From Nocardioides alpinus (GTDB lineage: Bacteria; Actinomycetota; Actinomycetes; Propionibacteriales; Nocardioidaceae), in NCBI RefSeq assembly GCF_900112035.1, contig NZ_FOKC01000006.1, positions 176,271 through 240,270 of the forward strand: a stretch of 64,000 nucleotides of DNA, read 5' to 3'. Shown piece after piece: positions 36,939-46,838 of the stretch. Both the position numbers and the translations under genes were made by a program. The notes below the pieces were generated by a model that saw only the letters and a list, made by a program, of their open reading frames with translations, did no database searches and was not told where the DNA came from. How positions within the stretch are numbered: position 1 is the stretch's first letter; each line of letters opens with the position of its first letter.

Positions 36939-36977
36939 CCCCCGGGACCAGATCGGGTCGTCGGCCCGGTCCGGGGG
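36939..36977 (-). terminator. Hairpin after the opp operon
   Basis: CCCCCGGGACC (36939-36949) pairs with GGTCCGGGGG (36968-36977) with one bulged base and an 18-base loop. It begins six bases after the oppF stop on the minus strand and lies before the rarA start. A GC-only intrinsic terminator or attenuator is likely; there is no clear T-run. Confidence 0.5.
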
Positions 36978-36982
36978 TGGTC

Positions 36983-38314
36983 TCAGACGCCCGTGGTCTG
37001 CCTGGTCTTGAGGTCGTACCAGGTCTCCTCGTAGCCCGGGATCGTCAGCTGCGTGTTGGTCGGAGCCGCGCCGGAGACGGGACTGCCCTGGTCGTCGACG
37101 CCGAGGAGCGCGGTCGTGACCGGGGTGGCCGGGTGGGCACCGAGCTCGCCCGCGAAGTGGCAGGCGACCTTGTGGCGCTGGCCGATCTGCAGGAGCGGCG
37201 GCTCGACCTTGGCGCAGATCTCCTGGGCGAACTGGCACCGAGTGCGGAACCGGCACCCCGACGGCGGGTTGATCGGGCTCGGCACGTCGCCCTCGAGGCG
37301 GATGCGCTCGCGCCGACCACCGATCGCCGCCTGCTTCACGTCGGGCACCGCGGAGAGCAGCGCCTGCGTGTAGGGGTGGTGCGGACGACCGTAGATGGTC
37401 TCGCGGTCACCGATCTCCACGATCTTGCCGAGGTACATCACGGCGATCTCGGGGCAGAAGTGGCGCACGATCGCCAGGTCGTGGGCGATGAAGAGGAACG
37501 ACACGTCGAACTCGGTCTGGATGTCCTGGAGCAGGTTGACCACCTGCGCCTGGATCGACACGTCGAGGGCCGAGACCGGCTCGTCGGCGACCAGCACCTT
37601 CGGGTTGAGGGTCAGGGCGCGGGCGATGCCGATGCGCTGGCGCTGACCGCCGGAGAACTCGTTGGGGTAGCGGTTGTAGTGCTCGGGGTTGAGGCCCACG
37701 ACCTCCAACAGCTCCTGGACCCGCTTGAGCACCTGGTTCTTGGGGACGATCTTGTGCACCTCGAGAGGGGCACCGACGATCGCACCGACGGTGTGGCGCG
37801 GGTTGAGCGAGGTGTAGGGGTCCTGGAAGATCATCTGCACGTCGCGGCGCAGCGGCTTCATCTGCTTGTTGTTGAGCTGCGCGAGGTCCTGGCCCTCGAA
37901 CATCATCGAGCCGCCGGTCGGCTTGTAGAGCCGGGTGATCAGGCGACCGGTGGTCGACTTGCCGCAGCCGGACTCGCCGACCAGCCCGAGCGAGCCGCCC
38001 TTGGGGACCTCGAAGGAGATGCCGTCGACGGCCTGCACGTGGCCGATGGTCCGTCGGACGACGCCCGACGACTTCACCGGGAAGTACATCTTGAGGTTGT
38101 CCACCGAGAGGACCGCGGGCGCCAGCGGGTCGAGCTGGGTGGCCGTGTGGCCCATCTCGGCGACCGTGGCGAAGTCGAGGTTCCCGACCCCCACCTCGTG
38201 CGAGCCGTAGGCGTCGCTGGTCTCGTCGGTGAGCTGGCGATCGCCGGTCTCGGCGGCGTTGGCGCCGAGCTCGGTGGGCTCAATCTGGGCCTGGGCGTTG
38301 GGGTCCTGGGTCAT
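36983..38314 (-). CDS. oppF: Oligopeptide ABC transporter ATP-binding protein (OppF-like)
   Basis: 443 residues, longer than usual OppF because of about 75 extra N-terminal residues (Gln/Ala/Glu-rich). The ATPase carries Walker [10 protein letters not shown], signature [14 protein letters not shown], Walker [14 protein letters not shown] and the H-loop FIAHDLAIV. The C-terminal oligopeptide-transporter cysteine motif is present ([19 protein letters not shown]), which in relatives holds an iron-sulfur or structural site. It powers uptake together with OppD. Its start overlaps the oppD stop by four bases. Confidence 0.95.
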   Translation of the reverse strand: MTQDPNAQAQIEPTELGANAAETGDRQLTDETSDAYGSHEVGVGNLDFATVAEMGHTATQLDPLAPAVLSVDNLKMYFPVKSSGVVRRTIGHVQAVDGISFEVPKGGSLGLVGESGCGKSTTGRLITRLYKPTGGSMMFEGQDLAQLNNKQMKPLRRDVQMIFQDPYTSLNPRHTVGAIVGAPLEVHKIVPKNQVLKRVQELLEVVGLNPEHYNRYPNEFSGGQRQRIGIARALTLNPKVLVADEPVSALDVSIQAQVVNLLQDIQTEFDVSFLFIAHDLAIVRHFCPEIAVMYLGKIVEIGDRETIYGRPHHPYTQALLSAVPDVKQAAIGGRRERIRLEGDVPSPINPPSGCRFRTRCQFAQEICAKVEPPLLQIGQRHKVACHFAGELGAHPATPVTTALLGVDDQGSPVSGAAPTNTQLTIPGYEETWYDLKTRQTTGV

Positions 38315-39414
38315 CGGGTCTCCTCGACCAGCTCGGGGGCGATCTCAGGCAGCACCTCGGAGCGGTAGACCCCGACGGGGTCGGTCAGGTGGCAGCGCTT
38401 GAGATGGGCCGTGCCGGAGCTGGCCGGCAACAGCTCGGGAAGCTCGGTGGAGCACAGGTCGCCGGCGACCTTGGAGGAGTGCACGCACCTCGGGTGGAAC
38501 GAACATCCCGGCGGCGGCCGCAGCAGGCTGGGCGGGTTGCCGGGGATCGGGATCAGGCGGGCGTCGGTGGACGCCGTCACGTCCGGGATGCTGGACAGCA
38601 GCCCCCACGTGTAGGGCATCTCCGGCGAGGTCAGGATCTGCTTGGCGGTGCCGTACTCGACGCAGCGGCCGGCGTACATCACGAGCACGTCGTCGGCCAT
38701 CTCGGCGATCACGCCGAGGTCGTGGGTGATGATGATGACGGCCGAGTTGAACTCGCGCTGCAGGTCCTGGAGCAGGTCGAGGATCTGGGCCTGGACCGTG
38801 ACGTCGAGGGCGGTGGTGGGCTCGTCGGCGATGAGCAGCGACGGGTCGTTGATGAGGCCCATCGCGATCATGGCGCGCTGTCGCATGCCGCCGGAGAACT
38901 GGTGCGGGAAGTCGTCGACGCGGCGGTCGGGCTGCGGGATGCCGACCCGGTCGAGCATCTCGATCGCCTTGCGACGGGCGTCGCGCTTGGAGGCGCTGGA
39001 GTGGTGGACCAGGTAGGCCTCCTCCAGCTGTCCGCCGATCTTGTAGAACGGGTGGAGCGCGGCCAGGGCGTCCTGGAAGATCATCGCCATCGAGTTGCCG
39101 CGCAGGCCACGCATGTGCGACTCGCTGAGCCCGACGACCTCGGTGCCGCCGACCCGGATGGAGCCGGAGATCTGGGCGGACTTCGCGTCGTGCAGGCCCA
39201 TCACGGCCATGCTGGAGACGGACTTGCCCGAGCCGGACTCGCCCACGATGCCGAGGGTCTTGCCCTTCTCCACGGAGTAGGTCAGCCCGCTCACCGCGGT
39301 GACGGGACCGTCCTGGGTCGGGAAGGTGACCTTCAGGTTCTCCACCTGCAGGAAGGGACCCTCGTGCTGGTCCCTCTCGGCGGCGGACGACTGGGTCATG
39401 GGAACGCTGGTCAC
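38311..39414 (-). CDS. oppD: Oligopeptide ABC transporter ATP-binding protein (OppD-like)
   Basis: 367 residues from a GTG at 39414 overlapping the oppB stop (GTGA); an ATG at 39399 is the alternative start. Walker A is GESGSGKSV, signature SGGMRQRAMIAMGL, Walker B LLIADEPTTALD, H-loop IITHDLGVI. The C-terminal cysteine motif PPGCSFHPRCVHSSKVAGDLC is present. With OppF it forms the heterodimeric ATPase of the importer. The frame is open upstream into oppB, which is noise. Confidence 0.95.
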   Translation of the reverse strand: MTSVPMTQSSAAERDQHEGPFLQVENLKVTFPTQDGPVTAVSGLTYSVEKGKTLGIVGESGSGKSVSSMAVMGLHDAKSAQISGSIRVGGTEVVGLSESHMRGLRGNSMAMIFQDALAALHPFYKIGGQLEEAYLVHHSSASKRDARRKAIEMLDRVGIPQPDRRVDDFPHQFSGGMRQRAMIAMGLINDPSLLIADEPTTALDVTVQAQILDLLQDLQREFNSAVIIITHDLGVIAEMADDVLVMYAGRCVEYGTAKQILTSPEMPYTWGLLSSIPDVTASTDARLIPIPGNPPSLLRPPPGCSFHPRCVHSSKVAGDLCSTELPELLPASSGTAHLKRCHLTDPVGVYRSEVLPEIAPELVEETR

Positions 39415-40421
39415 GAAAGCCTCACCCTCGGGTCGAGGACGCTGTAGATCACGTCGACGAGCAGGTTGGAGATGATCAGGACGACGGCGCTGAAGAGGGC
39501 GGTCGCCATCACGACGGGCAGGTCCCTGCCCTGGACGGCCTCGAGGCTCCACCAGCCGATGCCCTGGATCTCGAAGATCCGCTCGGTGAAGATCGTGCCG
39601 GCCAGCAGGGTGCCGAAGTCGATACCGAAGATCGTCACGACCGGCACCAGCGCGGCGCGCAGCCCGTGTCGGTAGACGATCGTCCGCGACGGCAGGCCCT
39701 TGGCCTTCGCCGTGCGGATGTAGTCCTCGCTCAGGGCCTCGACCATCGCACCGCGCGTGAACCGCGTGTACTGCGTGCAGCCGAAGATGCCGAGCGCCAC
39801 CCAGGCCAGGAACAGGCCGCTGAACCACTTGAAGGGTCCGTACTCGGTGATCGCGAAGTATCCGGTGTCGCTGAAGAGCGGCACCTCGAACGTGATCGTG
39901 AGGTAGAGCCAGGTCAGCAGGGCGAAGAGGTAGTAGGGGATCGAGCTGATGAACAGGAAGCTCGAGACCAGGGCCTTGTCGGCCACGGTGCCGCGTCGGC
40001 GCGCTGCCGCGACGCCGATCGGGATGCCGAAGAGGAGGTAGAGGAACGCACCGCCGATGGCCACGGAGAAGGTCGCGGGAATGCGCGAGACCAGCTCCTC
40101 CTTGACCGGCTGCTTGGTGCGGAAGCTGACGCCCAGGCACGGAGCGGCGCAGGGGTACTCGTTGGAGGCGATGGTGAGCGTACGACCCACGAACACACCC
40201 TTGACGAACTTGCCGTACTCCTCGTAGACGGGGTTGTTGTAACCCAGCGTCTTCTCGTAGACGGCCAGCTTCTCCTGGGTGCACCGGTTGCTGGTCTCAC
40301 GGTCACAGATCGGCTGGGCGGGGCTCGAGGGGCCGAACCAGAACAGCAGGAAGATGCCCATCGAGACCAAGGTCAAGACGAGGACTCCCGAGATCAGCCG
40401 CTTCACGACATACGCGAACAT
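39411..40421 (-). CDS. oppB: Oligopeptide ABC transporter permease (OppB-like)
   Basis: 336 residues with six membrane helices. The N-terminus YVVKRLISGVLVLTLVSMGIFLLF is the classic OppB/DppB start, followed by a long periplasmic loop with cysteines (ICDRETSNRC). The EAA loop is EALSEDYIRTAKAKGLPSRTIVYRHGLR. It forms half of the membrane channel with OppC. It lies 185 bases after the first binding-protein gene, behind two strong hairpins, and is coupled to oppD. Confidence 0.95.
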   Translation of the reverse strand: MFAYVVKRLISGVLVLTLVSMGIFLLFWFGPSSPAQPICDRETSNRCTQEKLAVYEKTLGYNNPVYEEYGKFVKGVFVGRTLTIASNEYPCAAPCLGVSFRTKQPVKEELVSRIPATFSVAIGGAFLYLLFGIPIGVAAARRRGTVADKALVSSFLFISSIPYYLFALLTWLYLTITFEVPLFSDTGYFAITEYGPFKWFSGLFLAWVALGIFGCTQYTRFTRGAMVEALSEDYIRTAKAKGLPSRTIVYRHGLRAALVPVVTIFGIDFGTLLAGTIFTERIFEIQGIGWWSLEAVQGRDLPVVMATALFSAVVLIISNLLVDVIYSVLDPRVRLS

Positions 40422-40497
40422 CGCAGGTCACTCTCCGGGGATGGTGGATGAGTCGGATCCCCCAGGCAGGAAAGCCTACTCGGGTCCGGGCTGGCGA

Positions 40498-40526
40498 GTG
40501 GGGGCTCCCGGTTCGGGAGCCCCCAC
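40498..40526 (-). terminator. Strong hairpin between binding-protein gene and oppB (distal)
   Basis: GTGGGGGCTCCCG pairs perfectly with the segment at 40514-40526 around a GTT loop: 13 base pairs, almost all GC. It lies downstream of the first oppA-like gene and 77 bases upstream of the oppB start. It probably reduces read-through or protects the upstream mRNA end. Confidence 0.65.
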
Positions 40527-40536
40527 CCGTCAGTGA

Positions 40537-40566
40537 TTGCTACAGGTTGCTACTCGTTGCTACGCG
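40537..40566. repeat. Three tandem 10-bp repeats between two hairpins
   Basis: TTGCTACAGG, TTGCTACTCG and TTGCTACGCG follow one another without gaps. The first seven bases are identical in all three. They fill the spacer between the two hairpins downstream of the binding-protein gene. A period near one DNA turn would suit a protein-binding site, but a slippage product is equally possible. Confidence 0.6.
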
Positions 40567-40568
40567 GT

Positions 40569-40599
40569 GCTCACCGGGTCGCGAGGCGACCCGGTGAGC
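40569..40599 (-). terminator. Strong hairpin directly after the first binding-protein gene (proximal)
   Basis: GCTCACCGGGTCGC pairs perfectly with the segment at 40586-40599 around a GAG loop: 14 base pairs. It starts seven bases after the binding-protein stop (40607). Together with the second hairpin it can act as an intercistronic terminator or stabiliser, giving more binding protein than permease, as is common in Opp systems. Confidence 0.7.
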
Positions 40600-40606
40600 G
40601 CCAGGA

Positions 40607-42382
40607 TCACTGAATGACGAACAGGTCCTTGTAGTTCGGAGCACCGATCGAGCCATCGCCCGTCGGGTTGCCGATCTTCGTGCCGAAGACGAACAGGTCG
40701 TTGCGGAACGCGGTCGGGATGATCGGGAAGTACTCCGTCATGATCTTCTCGTCCAGCGCACCCCACGCGTCAGCCTGCTCATCGAGCGGCAGGGTGTTGA
40801 TGCGGTCCATCTCGTCGTTGACCGAAGCCTCGTCGAAGCCGGCGGTGTTGTAGACAGCGCCACCCTTCAGCAGCGGCGGGAGCATGGTCGAACCGGCGGG
40901 CCAGTCCGAGCACCAGTTGACGCCACGGAGGTTGAGGGTCTTGTTGACCTTGTTGTCGGGGTCGAGCCAGATGTTGTACGGCGACTCCTGGACCGGGATG
41001 ACCTTGACCGAGAAACCGCCGGCCTCGAAGCCCTTGGTGATCTGGTCTTGAGCAGCCACGGCGAGCGGGTCGACCTCGTAGACCACCATGGTGATCTCGT
41101 AGGGCTCGTCACCGTAACCGGCCTCCGCGAGGAGCTCCTTCGACTTCTCGGGGTCGTAGGTGATCTGCTCACCGTCGACCTGGAAGTCCACCTTGCCGGC
41201 CATGCCGGGGGGCATCACACCGTTGGCGGGGACGCGGGTCACGCCCGGAACCTCACCGCTGGCGATCCAGACGTCCTCGTACGGGTAGGCGTAGGCCAGG
41301 GCCTTGCGAACCTCGATCTCGGTGATCTTGGTGTAGTCGGGCGTCAGCGTGGAGACACACTGCGACGTCTGCTGCACGAGGCGCTCGCCGAGCTGGCCGT
41401 TGGCGTCGGTGTACTTGTCCGAGCCGAGGGCGGTGGAGACGGCGGTCTGGCTGTCGGAGTTGTCCGACAGCATGATCTCGTCGACCTTGGCCTGGTCCTG
41501 GTTGAACTTGAAGACGAACTCGTCGGCGTACTGGTGACGACCCGGGTCGGAGTCAGCGGACCACTGGTCGTTCTTGACCAGGACCAGCTCCTCGTTGGGC
41601 TTGTAGCTCTCGACCTTGTACGGGCCGTTGGCCAGCGGCTGGTTGCCGTAGTTCGGGGGCTTGGAGGCGTTGCCGAGCGGAGCCGGGCCCATCGCCATGA
41701 AGGCGCCCCAGTAGTCCATGTCCGGGAACGGGACAGCCATCGAGATGGTGATGTCCTGGCCGTCGACGGCGATGCCGTCCCATGCCTCGCACTTGGGGTC
41801 CTTGCCGGTGTAGGGACCCTCGTAGTCCTCGGCGCCCGCGAAGAACGCCTTGGAGTACTCGGTGCCCGGACCCGACGGGAACGCCTCGGAGTCGAGCGAG
41901 CGGCAGATGCCGAACGCGACCTCTTCGGCGGTGACGGGCTGGCCGTCCTCCCACGTGGCGTCCTCACGGATCGTGAAGGTCCACTCGGTGTAGTCCTCGT
42001 TGGGCGTGCCCAGGTCGGTCGCCAGGTCGGGGACCAGAACGGGCTGGCCCTCCTCGTCGCGGACGTACTGGGTCAGCGAGCGGCTCGTGAGCGCCTGCTG
42101 GATCGAGTTGCCCGTGACGGACCAACCACCGGTGGGGTCGAGCGAGTCGGGCCCCGGGTCGCCCGGCAGGTACACCGTGATGGTGCCCCCGGCGGTCGCG
42201 TCGGCGATCTCCTCGGCGGGACCCTGGCGCTCGGGGTCCTTGGATCCACCCTCTTGACCGCCGAAGGTCTTCTCGGCACCTGCGTCGTTGGAACCGTCGT
42301 CGTCCGACGACCCGCCGCCACAGGCAGCGAGGGTCAGAAGAGCGGCGCCAGCGACGAGCGCGAGCGGCTTGTTCCGCTTCAT
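40607..42382 (-). CDS. Peptide-type ABC transporter substrate-binding lipoprotein, first copy
   Basis: 591 residues from the ATG at 42382, with AAAGG upstream. The lipobox is LLTLAACGGG, followed by a Ser/Asp linker. The family 5 fold is complete (TITVYLPGDPGPDSLDP, SRSLTQYVRDEEG, GICRSLDSEAFPSGPGTEYSK, LANGPYKVESYKPNEELVLVKN). It sits between oppC and oppB, inside the operon, and is the paralogue of the protein at 33697-35505. Codon use is the cleanest of the cluster, suggesting high expression. It captures peptides or similar ligands outside the membrane. Confidence 0.94.
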   Translation of the reverse strand: MKRNKPLALVAGAALLTLAACGGGSSDDDGSNDAGAEKTFGGQEGGSKDPERQGPAEEIADATAGGTITVYLPGDPGPDSLDPTGGWSVTGNSIQQALTSRSLTQYVRDEEGQPVLVPDLATDLGTPNEDYTEWTFTIREDATWEDGQPVTAEEVAFGICRSLDSEAFPSGPGTEYSKAFFAGAEDYEGPYTGKDPKCEAWDGIAVDGQDITISMAVPFPDMDYWGAFMAMGPAPLGNASKPPNYGNQPLANGPYKVESYKPNEELVLVKNDQWSADSDPGRHQYADEFVFKFNQDQAKVDEIMLSDNSDSQTAVSTALGSDKYTDANGQLGERLVQQTSQCVSTLTPDYTKITEIEVRKALAYAYPYEDVWIASGEVPGVTRVPANGVMPPGMAGKVDFQVDGEQITYDPEKSKELLAEAGYGDEPYEITMVVYEVDPLAVAAQDQITKGFEAGGFSVKVIPVQESPYNIWLDPDNKVNKTLNLRGVNWCSDWPAGSTMLPPLLKGGAVYNTAGFDEASVNDEMDRINTLPLDEQADAWGALDEKIMTEYFPIIPTAFRNDLFVFGTKIGNPTGDGSIGAPNYKDLFVIQ

Positions 42383-42461
42383 GCTGTCCAGCCTTTCCTT
42401 TTTGTTCTCACCGAGGACGGCGTCTCCGGCGACGTGCATGGAACCTTGGCCGAGCGAGTGC

Positions 42462-43496
42462 TCAGCGTCGGGTCTTGGGGTCGAGGGCGTCGCGGACCGC
42501 GTCGCCCAGGAGGTTGAGGGAGAGCACCAGCGCGACGATGCCGAGCAGCGGCTGCCACAGGTACTGCGGGTACTCCCGGAAGAAGGTGAGGTTGGTCGCC
42601 TTGAGGATCGTCTGGCCCCACGAGATGCCGTCCGTCACGCCGATGCCGAGGAACGCGAGGCCCGCCTCGAGCGCCACGAAGGTCGGCAGCATCAGCGAGA
42701 CGCTGATGATGATCGGCGCCGCGAGGTTGGGCAGGAGCTCCTTGAAGAGGATGCGCGAGGTCGGCATGCCCATCACGCGGGCCGCCTGGACGAACTCACG
42801 CTCGCGCAGGGTGATGACCTCGCCGCGGATCAGGCGTGCGGTGCCCATCCACCCGAAGATCGACAGCACGATGACCAGGGCCACCTTCTGGATCGTCGAG
42901 TAGTTGTCGGCCGTGTTGAACCGGTCGTTGATGATCGGGGCCATCGTCAGCGCGGCCAGCAGGAACGGGATGGTCAGGAACATGTCGATGAAGAACGACA
43001 GCACCTTGTCGACCGTCCCGCCGAGGAAGCCGGCGAGCAGCCCGATGACCACACCGACGATGCTGGCGAAGATGGTCGCCGTGGTCGCGATCAGGAGTGA
43101 GACGCGGCAGCCGTACAGCCAGTAGGCGAGGTTGTCCTCACCCGTGCGCGGGGCGACACCCATCGGGTGGTCCCACGTGAACGGGCCGTTGGGCGGGCCC
43201 ATCTCGGGCTTGGGCAATCCCTTGTTGAGGCCGTCGACGCGCTCGCTCGCGAGCGGGGTGACGAGGTCGACGCCGAACAGGGCGCAGATCGGACCGGCGA
43301 AGACGGCGCAGATGATGAAGAAGAGGACGACGAGCGCGCAGACGACGGCGATCTTGTCCTTGGCCAGACGACCCAGCGCGATCCGCATCGGCGACTTGCC
43401 GGCGATCTCCTTGGCCTGCTGGCTGTTGGGATCCTGCTGCTGCGGCTCGTCACTCAACGAGCCGAGCGTCTCCGGCCCTGCGGTATCTGCCGACAT
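42462..43496 (-). CDS. oppC: Oligopeptide ABC transporter permease (OppC-like)
   Basis: 344 residues from the ATG at 43496. A disordered N-terminus (Gln/Glu/Pro-rich) precedes six membrane helices; the OppC N-terminal helix is AVVCALVVLFFIICAVFAG and the EAA loop is REREFVQAARVMGMPTSRILFKELLPN. The C-terminus GLNLLGDAVRDALDP-like pattern (LNLLGDAVRDALDPK) is standard. It is the first gene of the importer operon, an unusual order because oppB normally comes first. Confidence 0.94.
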   Translation of the reverse strand: MSADTAGPETLGSLSDEPQQQDPNSQQAKEIAGKSPMRIALGRLAKDKIAVVCALVVLFFIICAVFAGPICALFGVDLVTPLASERVDGLNKGLPKPEMGPPNGPFTWDHPMGVAPRTGEDNLAYWLYGCRVSLLIATTATIFASIVGVVIGLLAGFLGGTVDKVLSFFIDMFLTIPFLLAALTMAPIINDRFNTADNYSTIQKVALVIVLSIFGWMGTARLIRGEVITLREREFVQAARVMGMPTSRILFKELLPNLAAPIIISVSLMLPTFVALEAGLAFLGIGVTDGISWGQTILKATNLTFFREYPQYLWQPLLGIVALVLSLNLLGDAVRDALDPKTRR

Positions 43497-43652
43497 GCTC
43501 TCCCCATCTGGTTCGGGACGTTGACGGCGCGGTCCGAGGATCCCCCGGGGCCTGCGCCGAAACGGGACTCTATGTGACCCGCGCCGCATGAACGATCACT
43601 GACGCGTAACGATCTCGTCACGACGACTTCACGCGGCGCGGGTGGAAACATT

Positions 43653-43668
43653 GCGGAGATCACTCCGC
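43653..43668 (-). terminator. Hairpin over the aspS stop codon
   Basis: GCGGAG-ATCA-CTCCGC is a 6-bp stem with a 4-base loop, with the aspS TGA at its centre (43660-43662). It may end the hisS-aspS transcript ahead of the oppC promoter region. The stem is short, so confidence is modest. Confidence 0.35.
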
Positions 43669-45465
43669 AGGCGGCAGTTCCTTCGTGGGTGCGGCGTCCA
43701 CACCGGCTTCCTTGCGCTGCTCGGGGGTGATGGGCGCAGGGGCCGCCGTGAGCGGGTCGTAGCCCCCTCCGGACTTCGGGAAGGCGATCACGTCGCGGAT
43801 CGAGTCGGTGCCGGCGAGCAGCGCCACGATGCGGTCCATGCCCACGGCGATGCCGCCGTGCGGGGGCGCGCCGAACTTGAAGGCGTCCAGGAGGAAGCCG
43901 AACTTCTCCTGGGACTCCTCCTCGCTGAGACCCATCACCGCGAACACGCGCTTCTGGATGTCACCGCGGTGGATACGGATGGACCCGCCACCGAGCTCGT
44001 TGCCGTTGCACACGATGTCGTAGGCGTAGGCCAGAGCGCTGCCGGGGTCGGTGTCGAAGGTGTCGACGAACTCGGGCTTGGGGCTGGTGAAGGCGTGGTG
44101 CACCGCGGTCCAGGCGCCTGCACCCACCGCGACGTCACCGCTGGCGACCGCGTCGGAGCTCGGCTCGAACAAGGGGGCGTCGACGACCCAGGTGAACGCG
44201 AAGGTCGAGTCGTCGAGCATCTCGCCGCGGCGACCGATCTCGAGGCGCGCGGCCCCGAGCAGCGCGCGGCTGCTCTTGACGGCACCGGCCGCGAAGAAGA
44301 TGCAGTCCCCGGGCTGGGCGCCGACGTGGGCGGCGAGGCCGTCCCGCTCAGCGTCGGTGAGGTTCTTGGCGACCGGCCCCCCGAGCTCGCCGTCCTCGGC
44401 GACCGTGACGTACGCCAGGCCCTTGGCCCCGCGCTGCTTGGCCCAGTCCTGCCACGCGTCGAACTGGCGGCGCGGCTGACCGGCACCGCCCGGCATGACG
44501 ACGGCGCCGACGTAGTCGGCCTGGAAGACCCGGAACGGGGTCTCCTTGAAGTAGTCGGTGCACTCCACGAGCTCCAGGCCCATGCGGAGGTCGGGCTTGT
44601 CGGAGCCGAAGCGCGCCATCGCGTCGGCGTACGTCATCCGCGGCAGCGGCCGCTCGATGGTGTGCCCGGCCTGCGCCCACATCGCCTCGAGGACGTCCTC
44701 CATGAGGGTGATGACGTCCTCCTGGTCCACGAAGCTCATCTCGATGTCGAGCTGGGTGAACTCGGGCTGCCGGTCGGCGCGGAAGTCCTCGTCGCGGTAG
44801 CAGCGCGCGATCTGGTAGTAGCGCTCCATGCCGCCGACCATCAGCAGCTGCTTGAACAGCTGCGGGCTCTGCGGCAGGGCGTACCAGCTCCCCGGGGCCA
44901 GGCGGGCCGGCACCAGGAAGTCGCGCGCGCCCTCGGGCGTGGAGCGGGTGAGGGTGGGGGTCTCGACCTCGACGAAGTCGCGGGTGTCGAGCACGTCGCG
45001 GGCCGCCTTGTTGATCTTGCTGCGCAGGCGCAGGGCGGCGTTGGGGCCGGAGCGGCGCAGGTCGAGGTAGCGATGCTTGAGGCGGGCCTCCTCGCCCACC
45101 TCGCCGCCCTTGTGGCCGGACGCGTCGTCGATCGGGAACGGCAGCGGGTCGGAGGTGGAGAGCACCTCGACGCCGGCCTCGCCCTGGAGCGCGACGACCT
45201 CGATCTCGCCGGTCGCGAGGTTGGGGTTCTCGTTGCCGGCCTTGCGGGCCACGACCTCGCCGGTCACCTTGAGGCAGTACTCGCTGCGCAGGCTGTGCGC
45301 GGTCGCCTCGTCGCGTACGACGACCTGGACGACGCCGCTCGCCTCGCGGAGGTCCAGGAACGCGACGCCGCCGTGATCGCGCCGCCTCGCCACCCACCCG
45401 GCGAGCGTGACGGTCTGGCCGACGTGCTCGGCGCGCAGGGCGCCGGCGTCATGGGTGCGGATCAC
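43660..45465 (-). CDS. aspS: Aspartyl-tRNA synthetase
   Basis: 601 residues from a GTG at 45465 with GAGGAG five bases upstream. The N-terminal anticodon-binding OB-fold ([23 protein letters not shown]) is followed by class II motif 2 ([26 protein letters not shown]), the bacterial GAD insertion and motif 3 ([15 protein letters not shown]). Whether it is discriminating or also charges tRNA-Asn cannot be told here. It overlaps the hisS stop by four bases. The open frame further upstream runs over hisS. Confidence 0.98.
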   Translation of the reverse strand: MIRTHDAGALRAEHVGQTVTLAGWVARRRDHGGVAFLDLREASGVVQVVVRDEATAHSLRSEYCLKVTGEVVARKAGNENPNLATGEIEVVALQGEAGVEVLSTSDPLPFPIDDASGHKGGEVGEEARLKHRYLDLRRSGPNAALRLRSKINKAARDVLDTRDFVEVETPTLTRSTPEGARDFLVPARLAPGSWYALPQSPQLFKQLLMVGGMERYYQIARCYRDEDFRADRQPEFTQLDIEMSFVDQEDVITLMEDVLEAMWAQAGHTIERPLPRMTYADAMARFGSDKPDLRMGLELVECTDYFKETPFRVFQADYVGAVVMPGGAGQPRRQFDAWQDWAKQRGAKGLAYVTVAEDGELGGPVAKNLTDAERDGLAAHVGAQPGDCIFFAAGAVKSSRALLGAARLEIGRRGEMLDDSTFAFTWVVDAPLFEPSSDAVASGDVAVGAGAWTAVHHAFTSPKPEFVDTFDTDPGSALAYAYDIVCNGNELGGGSIRIHRGDIQKRVFAVMGLSEEESQEKFGFLLDAFKFGAPPHGGIAVGMDRIVALLAGTDSIRDVIAFPKSGGGYDPLTAAPAPITPEQRKEAGVDAAPTKELPPAE

Positions 45466-46838
45466 TGGTTCTCCTCGGTGAAGCTGTCGGTGACACTGGT
45501 GGTCGTGCTGACGGTGCTGATGGTGCGGGGCCGCAGGTCGGCCTCCGGTGGGGTCCAGCCGGCGGGGTCCGCGTCGACCTGCGCGCCGCTGCGGATGTCC
45601 TTGACCTGGTGGGTGCCCTCGGCCTGGACGAACCAGACGTAGGGAATGCCGCGACGCTCGGCGAAGCGGATCTGCTTGCCGAACTTGGCAGGTGCGGGGG
45701 CGACTTCGCACGCGATTCCGCGCGCGCGGAGAGCGGCGGCCACTGCCGTGCTGGTGGCGCGGTCGTCCTCGGTGTTGAGGGCGACGAGCACGGCGCTCGG
45801 GACCGGCCGGCTGCCGGACAGCACACCGTCGGTGACGAGCGGGATCAGGGTGCGTGAGACGCCGAAGGACACGCCGACCCCCGGGTAGGTCGTCTTCCCG
45901 TCGCTGGCCAGCGCGTCGTAGCGCCCTCCCCCCCCGACCGACTTGAGCCGCTCGTAGCCCTCCATGAAGACCTCGACGACGGTGCCGGTGTAGTAGTCCA
46001 GGCCGCGGGCGATGCGCAGGTTGGCCTCGACGTCGACCCGGTCGCCGGCCACCGCGCGGCAGCCCTCGACCACGGCGGCGAGCTCCTCGAGGCCCTGGTC
46101 CAGCAGCTCGTCGGCGACCCCCAGCGCCCGGACCCGCTCCACGAAGGAGGTGTCGGCGACCCGGATGGTGGCGAGCTCGAGGCACTTCTGCGCCTGCTCC
46201 GGCGTCGTACCGACCCGGTCGACCAGCATCGCGGCGACCTCGTCGGCCGGGAGCTTGTCGAGCTTGTCGATGACGCGGATCGCGTCGGTGACGTCGCCGA
46301 TGCCGAGACCCCGGTAGAAGCCCTGGATCAGCTTGCGGTTGTTGAACTGGAAGGACACGCGCGGGATGGGCAGCCGGGCGAGCGCGTCGACCATCACCGA
46401 CATCACCTCGACGTCGTGGTGGAAGGGCAGCTCGTCGCGCCCGACGATGTCGACGTCGGCCTGGGTGAACTGCCGGTAGCGGCCCTCCTGCGGCCGCTCA
46501 CCGCGCCAGGCGGGCTGGATCTGGAAGCGCCGGAACGGGAACTCCAGGTGGCCGGCGTGCTCGAGGACGTAGCGGGCGAAGGGAACGGTGAGGTCGAAGT
46601 GCAGGCCGAGCTCGGCCTTCGCGTCGGGCTCCGCGGCGATGCGCTGGAGGACGTAGATCTCCTTGTCGACCTCGCCGCCCTTGGCCAACCGCTCGATCGG
46701 CTCGACGACGCGTGTCTCGATGTTGGCGAAGCCGTGCAGCTCGAACGTGCTCGCCAGCGACGCGATCACGTCGCGCTCGACGGTGCGCTGCGCAGGCAGC
46801 AGCTCGGGGAACCCGCTCAGCGGGTTGATCTTGCTCAT
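45462..46838 (-). CDS. hisS: Histidyl-tRNA synthetase
   Basis: 458 residues from the ATG at 46838. Class II motif 2 is [22 protein letters not shown]; the histidine-specific [14 protein letters not shown] and the C-terminal anticodon domain are present. It charges tRNA-His. It overlaps the MBL-hydrolase stop (ATGA) and the aspS start (GTGA). The order MBL hydrolase-hisS-aspS is the familiar actinobacterial one. Confidence 0.98.
   Translation of the reverse strand: MSKINPLSGFPELLPAQRTVERDVIASLASTFELHGFANIETRVVEPIERLAKGGEVDKEIYVLQRIAAEPDAKAELGLHFDLTVPFARYVLEHAGHLEFPFRRFQIQPAWRGERPQEGRYRQFTQADVDIVGRDELPFHHDVEVMSVMVDALARLPIPRVSFQFNNRKLIQGFYRGLGIGDVTDAIRVIDKLDKLPADEVAAMLVDRVGTTPEQAQKCLELATIRVADTSFVERVRALGVADELLDQGLEELAAVVEGCRAVAGDRVDVEANLRIARGLDYYTGTVVEVFMEGYERLKSVGGGGRYDALASDGKTTYPGVGVSFGVSRTLIPLVTDGVLSGSRPVPSAVLVALNTEDDRATSTAVAAALRARGIACEVAPAPAKFGKQIRFAERRGIPYVWFVQAEGTHQVKDIRSGAQVDADPAGWTPPEADLRPRTISTVSTTTSVTDSFTEENQ

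Noticed and set aside
35526..37256. Extension of rarA to 37256
   Set aside because: The added part is antisense-like noise over oppF; the GTG at 36926 gives the family start and has a ribosome binding site.
40498..40599. Riboswitch or T-box
   Set aside because: Both stems are simple perfect hairpins downstream of a stop codon, without the conserved bases of any riboswitch I know.
37000..43500. Nickel or siderophore importer
   Set aside because: The binding proteins, permeases and both ATPases have the peptide (Opp/Dpp) pattern, and no nickel or siderophore enzyme lies nearby; the exact ligand stays open.
43660..46185. Fusion of the end of hisS to aspS
   Set aside because: The shared open frame is an accident; hisS reads in another frame and stops at 45462, and aspS has its own GTG and strong ribosome binding site at 45465.
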